NCBI RefSeq assembly: GCF_022763345.1
Contig: NZ_JALEGS010000003.1
Coordinates: 1 to 47,771, forward strand
DNA: 47,771 nt
Direction: 5' to 3'
Origin: Phaeodactylibacter sp.
GTDB taxonomy: Bacteria > Bacteroidota > Bacteroidia > Chitinophagales > Saprospiraceae
This document shows positions 43,301 to 47,771 of the stretch, piece after piece. A program made the position numbers and the translations under genes. The notes under the pieces were generated by a model. The model was given only the letters and a program-made list of their open reading frames with translations. It searched no databases and was not told the DNA's origin. Each line of letters starts with the position of its first letter. Position 1 is the first letter of the stretch.

Positions 43301-46300
43301 GCCGGTATGGACGATACAGTAGACAGCGATGCTGGCGATGACGGGCAGACTGAGGTCATTACCCTGGGCAGCGGAGAAACCAATTATACCATTGATGCGG
43401 GCATCTACCAGCCCGCCAGCCTGGGTAGCACAGTCTGGGAGGACTCGAATGGCAATGGGCAGCAAGATAACGGTGAGGGCGGCGTACCGGGCGTTACGGT
43501 TACGCTCTTCACGTGTGTGAATGGGGTGCAAGACGCCCCTGTGCCCGGCGCGGAGGTGATGACTGATGCCAATGGCGATTATGAATTTACCGGTCTGGTA
43601 CCGGGCAGCTACACCGTTGTCTTTGACTACAGCGGCATATTTGCCGCACAGGATTACATCTACACCCTTGCGAATATTGAAGGCAATACGGTTGATGCCC
43701 TGGACTCAGACGTTATTGACGAAAACGGGAACGTAAATTGTGTCACCCTGGCTTCAGGTGAGGATGACCCAACGATCGATGCCGGTATCTACCCGGACGA
43801 AGATGGCGATCTTGTACCCGACGATATTGATCCGTCACCGGAAGAAGCAGACCCTACGGGATACATCTACTGCGAGTCCACGGGCGAAATTATCCCCGGC
43901 GGCAGCATCAGCGTAGACGGTCCCGGCCCGGTAGATATTGTACAGGACGGCTCCAGCGGTTTCTATGGTTTCTTTGCCGTGTCTGTGAGCGGTACTTACA
44001 CCATTCAGTTTACGCCCCCGGCAGGCTACGCCGTTTCTCCGGACTGTATGGAAGAGGGCGGCGTATTTGACGCGCCAGTTGGCGTAACCACGCTGGGCAG
44101 CGGCGAAGATGCCGGCAATCCGGGCTTTATGGAAGATGCAGCCTGCGGGAGCAACCCGTTCTACTATTCCATTGACCTGGAACCGGGCGTATTTGTCTTC
44201 AACAACAACATCCCGCTGTCCTGCGCGAGCATTGGCGATTTGGTATGGGAAGACGACAACCTGGACGGGGTGCAGGATAATGATGAGGCCGGTGTGCCGG
44301 ATATCGAGGTAGCCCTGTTTGAATGCAACAATGGCGTAAAGGGAGATCAGGTAGATGTCACCCAGACAGATAATAATGGCAATTACATTTTCACCGGCCT
44401 GCCCGCCGGTGTGGAATACTGCGTGCTGTTTGATCTTGAAAACTCCCCCAATACTGACGCGGAAAGCTATCAGTTTACGGATCAGAACCAGACGGATAAT
44501 GGCGGCAACGATACCAATGACAGCGACGCTAATCCCGCTGACGGCTGTACCCCTGGTATTACCCTTTCAGAGGGTGAAGAATATGAAGACTTTGATGCCG
44601 GTCTTTTCCGCCTGGACTACGGCGACCTCCCAGAGGATCCAGGCTATGCGACCGCTGATGCCAACGATGGCCCTGCCCACTCTGTGCCTACAGACGTGGT
44701 GCTCAAGCTGGGTAGTATGCTGGATGCGGAGCCGGATGGGCAGCCCAGTGTCGACGCTCTTGGTGATGGTGAGGACGAAGATGGCGTAATCCTACCTTTA
44801 TTCAACACGGGCAACCCGACAGATGTGCCGGTGACGCTCATGAACATGACAGGGGCGGATGCAAAGCTGGTACTCTTTATCGACTGGAATGGGGACGGAG
44901 ATTTTGGGGACCCTGACGAAATGTATGATCTCATGGTACCCGATGGCGCTACGGAGGCTACTTTTGAAGATGTTACGCCACCACTGACCTCTGTCATAGG
45001 AGAGCAGCAGGTAGGCGTACGCTTCCGGATCAGTACCGATATAGACGCTGTGATGAGTCCAACAGGCATAGCGCCGGATGGTGAAGTGGAGGATTACCTA
45101 ACCCCTATTCTTGGATTAGACTTCGGCGACCTGAATGATATAGCCCTTGGCACAGGTGGCGACCCTAACGATCCGCTTACTCCAGCCAATTATGCAACTT
45201 TGCGGGAAGGTAATGGACCACGCCACCGTATATTGGTTGATTTAAATAATATCACGCTGCTAAAAATAGGCGCCGCAGTAGACGACGAAGCCAACGGTCA
45301 GCCCAGCGCTGATGCGGGGGCTACTGTGGGGGGCGATGACAATACCGCTACTCCGGACACAGACCCGGACGACGAGGACGGGCTCGACCTGGACAACCTA
45401 CCGCTGTTCATCTTAACCCAGACAACCACGCTGGAAATACCAGTGATGAATATGACGGGAGAGGAGGCGACATTGGCGCTGTTCCTGGACTTCAACAAGG
45501 ACGGTGCTTTTGACCCGTCTACCGAGCGCTTTAGCGTGCTGGTCCCAAATAATGCCACGACAGTGAGCATAGATGTACCGGTACCGGCAACGAGTGTAGT
45601 CGGGCAAGATGTAGGCCTTCGCCTTCGTTTGGCGAATAACCCGGGCGAAGTGGCTAACGCCCTTGGTCAGGCTCAAAGCGGCGAAGTGGAAGACTACATG
45701 GTACAGATCATTGGCTTTGACTATGGCGACCTGCCGGTTTCCTACGGCACACAAGAGCCTGATGCGCCAAAGCACATCGTCAGTGAAGACTTGCTCCTTG
45801 GGCAGTGCGTGGACGTAGAGCTGGACGGCCAGCCGGATAACCTGGCAGAAGGGGACGATAACGGCTCCGGGCTGGTTACTTTCGGTACCTGCAATGAGGC
45901 CGATGACGACGAGAACGGCATTGATTTCATCACACCCTTGTTGCCAGGCACCGAAGCCTGTGTTTCCGTTACGGCGGTAAACAATACTGGCGAAGCTGCC
46001 GTGCTGCAGTTCTGGATAGACTGGGACGGTGATGGCTCCTTTGGTGCAGGAGAAGAGGTGTCCTTCACAACCGGCAACACCATACCAAACGGCGGTCTAT
46101 CCGATGAAATACTGTGCTTCGAAGTGCCTGAAGGTGCTACTTTCGAAGGCGGCAGCGCTTACTCCCGCGCCCGCCTGAGCCCGGAAGGCGGCCTCGAGCC
46201 GGACAGCCAGACGGGCGAGATACCATTCGGCGAGATCGAAGACTACGAGGAAACCCTCTACCTGGTGGGCAGCTACGTCTGGGAAGACCTGGACGGCGAT

Positions 46301-47771
46301 GGCCTACAGGGCGATTTCTCTAACCCCTGCTTTAATGACTTGCCTATGGAGCTGGAATGGGCAGGCCCGGACGATAACCTTGCTACGGATGGCGACAACC
46401 GTATTTACACTATCGGTACCGGCATCTTTAATAACGTCAATGGGAAGTACGTTTTCGAAGGGCTCATCCCTGGCACCTACACGCTTCGCATCCCGGACCT
46501 GCCAACGGGTTATGCCCCAACGGTCATTGGAGCGGGCAGCGATGAAGACCTGGACAGCAACGACCCGGAGAATACCACCTTCACGATCCTTGATGATGGC
46601 AGCCTGCGCACCGGCGAAGACGGCACGGGCGATGCCCCTGGCAATATCAACGGCTACCCGGACGATCAGGACAATTTGTCTTTTGACTTCGGCTTCCGCA
46701 CAGAGGGCTACGAAGTCATCTGCAACTGCGACGGCTCCATAACGCTCGACTGGGAGCCTTTCTCTACCGGTAACAACTGGACGGTAGATGTAGAGGATGA
46801 GAACGGCAATCCTGTGGTCGACTTTGTGAATATGTCTTCTACTCAGGTGACGTTTGTACCAGGCACCCTGACAAATGGGGAATGCTATAACTTTGCGATC
46901 ACCGAAAATCTGGGCAATGCTGAGGTGGAAGCCATCTCCGGCTTGCTGCATGCCAATTGCTACCCCGTGCCGGTACTCACCCTGAACGGCGAAGGCCCAA
47001 GCTGCCCGACAGCAACGGATGGCACGCTGACCATAGATTTGGATGAGCAGGGCTGCAATGCCACTTACGATGTATACCTGATTGAAGCGGGCGTTGGAGA
47101 AACCTTGGTTGGCTCAGCAGTTGCTCTGGCCCAGCCGATAATTGTTGAGAATCTTGGCGAGGGTACTTACCGTGTCCGCCTTGAGCTTGTGGACCGGGGC
47201 AATTGTGCTTATGGCGCAGGCTGCCTGCCTGAGCTGTATCAGGAAGAAGTTACTTTAGAAACTACAGATTCCACCCCACCATCCAAAACGGTTACGGATC
47301 AGACCGGCCTGGAGCCCCCGATGACGATTCTTCACGAAAGCATCCCGGAAGGGGAGTGTGGGGTGCAATTCAACTGGTTTGTAGAACTAGACGACGACTG
47401 CCTGAGCGATGGCGTGAGCCTGGAAGCGCAGATTACTACACAAACGGACAACCCTTCCGTATCCCCAAGTGCCAGCGTGACAGTATCCGATGAGGAGCCC
47501 CTCTACGTAGTGGCTGTCCATGCAGGCATTGGTTCGAATACCCTGCTCTTGATCACCTCAGATGAGGCGGGCAACAGAGATACGATGTCCTACGAAATCA
47601 CGGTAATGGACAACCGTGCCCCTGAAATCTACGGCCCCGGCGACATGCAGGTGCAGATCCCGGCCTGCGAAGACGGCATGCCTGTGAACTGGCAAGTGTC
47701 AGCAATAGATGACTGCGACCTGGATGCAATGCTGGAGCAGATCAGCGGCCCGCAGCCGGGCGATGTGCTGG
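37388..47771 (+). CDS. Giant secreted DUF11/SdrD-B/GEVED protein, N-terminal part (runs off the right edge)
   Basis: The frame is open for 3461 codons from the ATG at 37388 and stays in phase at every point checked. The signal peptide is MKPTITLLAIIALLTTTLYA. Residues about 40-1000 are DUF11-like modules (VDQLPMGLDFVPGTI near 680). SdrD-B-like modules with the (L/I)G(D/S)xVWEDxxxDGxQD signature start near 1012, 1658, 1897, 2012, 2282 and 2961. GEVED-type domains (FGDxPD or YGDLP opening, DGEVEDY ending) start near 1462, 2409, 2577 and 2777. Cys-bearing modules lie at about 1155-1458, 1777-1895 and 2137-2280. HYR-like modules occur after about 3110 (DNRAPEIYGPGDMQVQIP). The many DxDxDG-like acidic turns suggest calcium binding. 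It is probably a cell-surface adhesin exported by the type IX system; the sorting domain is beyond the edge. It is divergent from the HTCS regulator. Confidence 0.88.
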   Translation, partial: MKPTITLLAIIALLTTTLYAFHPGLFSLNYWSESHQDTPDAKQKMEELSMPNTLILDIGIMVSDLTPETGVAFTYTISYATQSLVEDADNPVIEVPLPNGIQVVSFVGNAEVGSTEIVNVVGTPTFRINMKNPLEAGAAGILMLELVIPPGQVCDGTIIPAAVTFSADDADNSPVSDQTDITVSAPNEEWNVNVNAVTVGVPGSTSLFQIGVSPSAVTGFIALDNATLTAEIPTNTNVVNCSGCMQSGTTLTWDVSNASGATSFPLVLEFPSPPYDFSDNFSIEATLDGTTISDCPVDVDDTDTYNGTLPSPNPLIQCGVGLSTFEIGDQGGYVANADVTGNVEVDDFTATITIPQQIQITGIKPSIYLFEGLPVTVTYETNLGGPFPLGSFNTTLDGSAGDFAPPALGAGEFLTTLVFEFGTVPPGFGPVDGIVLDYEVLATDQLGNPVIGANPRVTDPLYVSCPNAVYTCISPEVEVSANYEGEPLPNDLCDESAAVTRIPPVGPGSPNKSASGNIFFVEDEVTYTLSFNVCGPDPLVNGLVTDELPAGVNLVPGSVAYSSNITDIGTPALNQIGSTLTWDFSGIDLPGSTDVEEDCGATYTIEYTVEVTEVANGPGSSTLNNTFTIDGDDVDIAPEAELPGDEDNITIPPIGPTNLSKTSLNGSDGNPEDTITFRLRFRNQGPFDVNNVVIVDQLPMGLDFVPGTIQYNGGLTPADNDGMVYNSGNRTLTFEWASLSGSAPGERYSEFYEITYDVAIPRGFPPGALQNCFTVTGTGDYIRQDLPLEDCETFTVNALVQTSSRKGVRGDCDADFVFFDPNGPNPTLDNLNGIGRTFQGGAADWKLIIENTGNVEVKDITVIDIMPFIGDEAISFPADRESEWRTNFVEVVSMPANATVEYSIEPNPCRADFSPAYEPAGCTGPFWSTTPPVDVTETQALKFFLPTPLGPGEQTEIVFSTQAPVDAPEDAIAWNSLAYQGRRTDTPDEDYFLVAEPNKVGIAIKADTVSVGNYVWSDDNNDGIQNEPAELGINGVSVDLYRLVGTKDATPGAGDDVFVGSRLTGDNHFGNPGYYLFANLPEGQYYAVFDENSFPPGQVPPADMPTLLNAGVNDVVDSDADQTTMFMTDLTPALTEAGQAKDTTLDLGLIATNCDLFPTVMVICDDRGTAQVNDDRYTWTLQVNREINSALDNNGTFTLQVMNADGLEIDVVPNLAYGVEHPIGDEFGPFPISGGDLMFEVKDDIDLSCEAFGTVEAPATLNIANLSATDCIDDGMGNLTYDLTGQVQIGGDPAPGARLEVFFIDSGNTESQIFDPIAEDGTYNFSFNGLVCDGESFDVEARFIDGMGNRIDGTCSGERRLHEPCYLAITDIQIEDNCRADGTYTVNVIGTYYNGTGDMEISIAGNSAFDPATQTLDLANRADGVEETLASFTKTCDGQLHEVTASFNGSCMDTENFEGPRDRDFGDVPDTYGTTLGQNGAFHIIHDDLFLGDCVDSELDGSPEAQAGVDGTPAAGAGTGGDDGSGVETEMGETAFSECVSDDEDGIRFLTSMVPGNEACVEVTATNNTGSLAALQMWVDFDGNGSFSSGEEVAFTEPIVGTGTNTTNYCFEVPASATFPNLETFVRVRLSSAGGLDATGPANDGEVEDYYLAFAKIGDFVWEDLDYDGIQDAGEPGIPNAEVSISGTDLNGGAFTASTTTDGTGMYMFSGLFPGDYMLTFTTPDELAPSPQGEGNDDTIDSDADPGTGETIMYTLNAGDNNPDVDAGFFVPAIEVMAEEICVDNAPYVNYSITPIGFTPSNGATITWVDPDADTVVTVLTNQPLSGTLLWPGAVVDNGVAVDWPGWVLVDGVWERVEDGLRPELRLRFDVNPSDSTVVLYPPATPQCSSNPTFGELGDFVWEDLNANGVQDPGEPPVENVTVNLLTENGDFIESTMTDENGLYLFDSLGPASFIVEFVTPNGYEITPADNAGMDDTVDSDAGDDGQTEVITLGSGETNYTIDAGIYQPASLGSTVWEDSNGNGQQDNGEGGVPGVTVTLFTCVNGVQDAPVPGAEVMTDANGDYEFTGLVPGSYTVVFDYSGIFAAQDYIYTLANIEGNTVDALDSDVIDENGNVNCVTLASGEDDPTIDAGIYPDEDGDLVPDDIDPSPEEADPTGYIYCESTGEIIPGGSISVDGPGPVDIVQDGSSGFYGFFAVSVSGTYTIQFTPPAGYAVSPDCMEEGGVFDAPVGVTTLGSGEDAGNPGFMEDAACGSNPFYYSIDLEPGVFVFNNNIPLSCASIGDLVWEDDNLDGVQDNDEAGVPDIEVALFECNNGVKGDQVDVTQTDNNGNYIFTGLPAGVEYCVLFDLENSPNTDAESYQFTDQNQTDNGGNDTNDSDANPADGCTPGITLSEGEEYEDFDAGLFRLDYGDLPEDPGYATADANDGPAHSVPTDVVLKLGSMLDAEPDGQPSVDALGDGEDEDGVILPLFNTGNPTDVPVTLMNMTGADAKLVLFIDWNGDGDFGDPDEMYDLMVPDGATEATFEDVTPPLTSVIGEQQVGVRFRISTDIDAVMSPTGIAPDGEVEDYLTPILGLDFGDLNDIALGTGGDPNDPLTPANYATLREGNGPRHRILVDLNNITLLKIGAAVDDEANGQPSADAGATVGGDDNTATPDTDPDDEDGLDLDNLPLFILTQTTTLEIPVMNMTGEEATLALFLDFNKDGAFDPSTERFSVLVPNNATTVSIDVPVPATSVVGQDVGLRLRLANNPGEVANALGQAQSGEVEDYMVQIIGFDYGDLPVSYGTQEPDAPKHIVSEDLLLGQCVDVELDGQPDNLAEGDDNGSGLVTFGTCNEADDDENGIDFITPLLPGTEACVSVTAVNNTGEAAVLQFWIDWDGDGSFGAGEEVSFTTGNTIPNGGLSDEILCFEVPEGATFEGGSAYSRARLSPEGGLEPDSQTGEIPFGEIEDYEETLYLVGSYVWEDLDGDGLQGDFSNPCFNDLPMELEWAGPDDNLATDGDNRIYTIGTGIFNNVNGKYVFEGLIPGTYTLRIPDLPTGYAPTVIGAGSDEDLDSNDPENTTFTILDDGSLRTGEDGTGDAPGNINGYPDDQDNLSFDFGFRTEGYEVICNCDGSITLDWEPFSTGNNWTVDVEDENGNPVVDFVNMSSTQVTFVPGTLTNGECYNFAITENLGNAEVEAISGLLHANCYPVPVLTLNGEGPSCPTATDGTLTIDLDEQGCNATYDVYLIEAGVGETLVGSAVALAQPIIVENLGEGTYRVRLELVDRGNCAYGAGCLPELYQEEVTLETTDSTPPSKTVTDQTGLEPPMTILHESIPEGECGVQFNWFVELDDDCLSDGVSLEAQITTQTDNPSVSPSASVTVSDEEPLYVVAVHAGIGSNTLLLITSDEAGNRDTMSYEITVMDNRAPEIYGPGDMQVQIPACEDGMPVNWQVSAIDDCDLDAMLEQISGPQPGDVL
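42359..46700 (+). repeat. Repeated SdrD-B and GEVED modules within the giant protein
   Basis: The VWEDL-type SdrD-B signature recurs near 42365, 43083, 43433, 44240 and 46275, and the closing DGEVEDY or GEIEDY of GEVED domains near 42325, 45080, 45685 and 46230. The modules are diverged at DNA level. They alternate as single units or runs, which suggests stepwise domain shuffling rather than recent tandem expansion. Confidence 0.7.

Noticed and set aside
46304..46951. A 215-codon antisense frame in the second giant gene
   Set aside because: It lies opposite a continuous sense frame with clear domain signatures, and has no independent support.

Overview
The window looks like a chromosomal segment from the Bacteroidota, most likely the Saprospiria (Lewinella/Phaeodactylibacter-like). 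The basis is: promoters of the Bacteroidota type (TTTG, about 19 nt, TAnnTTTG); start codons mostly without Shine-Dalgarno sequences; zinc-free S14 and L36; a hybrid two-component system (HTCS) one-piece regulator; a DUF3078 protein; and giant secreted proteins built from DUF11, SdrD-B, GEVED and HYR-like modules. The genus is an inference and was not checked by any search.

Layout. (i) 1-4206, minus strand: the N-terminal 1402 codons of a giant secreted repeat protein that continues past the left edge. (ii) 4207-4746: a divergent intergenic region. (iii) 4747-8486, plus strand: a trehalose synthase-maltokinase fusion whose GH13 nucleophile position is Thr, followed by a DUF1801 protein. (iv) 8558-10420, plus strand: three tandem secreted TonB-C proteins made by local duplication. 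(v) 10427-11203, minus strand: an acyl-ACP thioesterase, convergent with the TonB set. (vi) 11571-31458, plus strand: the merged str, S10, spc and alpha cluster, in order rpsL, rpsG, fusA, rpsJ, rplC, rplD, rplW, rplB, rpsS, rplV, rpsC, rplP, rpmC, rpsQ, rplN, rplX, rplE, rpsN, rpsH, rplF, rplR, rpsE, rpmD, rplO, secY, map, infA, rpmJ, rpsM, rpsK, rpsD, rpoA, rplQ. There is no tuf gene between fusA and rpsJ. (vii) 31643-36686, minus strand: a DUF3078 outer-membrane-type protein and an HTCS regulator with similar upstream sequences. (viii) 37388-47771, plus strand: the N-terminal 3461 codons of a second giant secreted multidomain protein, running off the right edge.

The ribosomal cluster encodes 28 ribosomal proteins together with EF-G, SecY, methionine aminopeptidase, IF-1 and RNA polymerase alpha, so it couples ribosome assembly, translation, protein export and transcription. 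It does not look like one simple operon. Promoter-like boxes lie before rpsL, rplP, rplO and infA. Terminator-like hairpins with U-runs lie after rplO, rpsD, rpoA and rplQ. Strong hairpins without U-runs lie in the fusA/rpsJ, rplB/rpsS and secY/map gaps.

The observations most worth following are the apparently nucleophile-less TreS domain on an intact-looking maltokinase, the segmentation of the ribosomal cluster by internal hairpins and promoters, the TonB-C triplication with a conserved C-X11-C pair, and an HTCS that sits beside a giant adhesin with no susC/susD in view. I found no tRNA, rRNA, CRISPR array, insertion sequence or phage gene.
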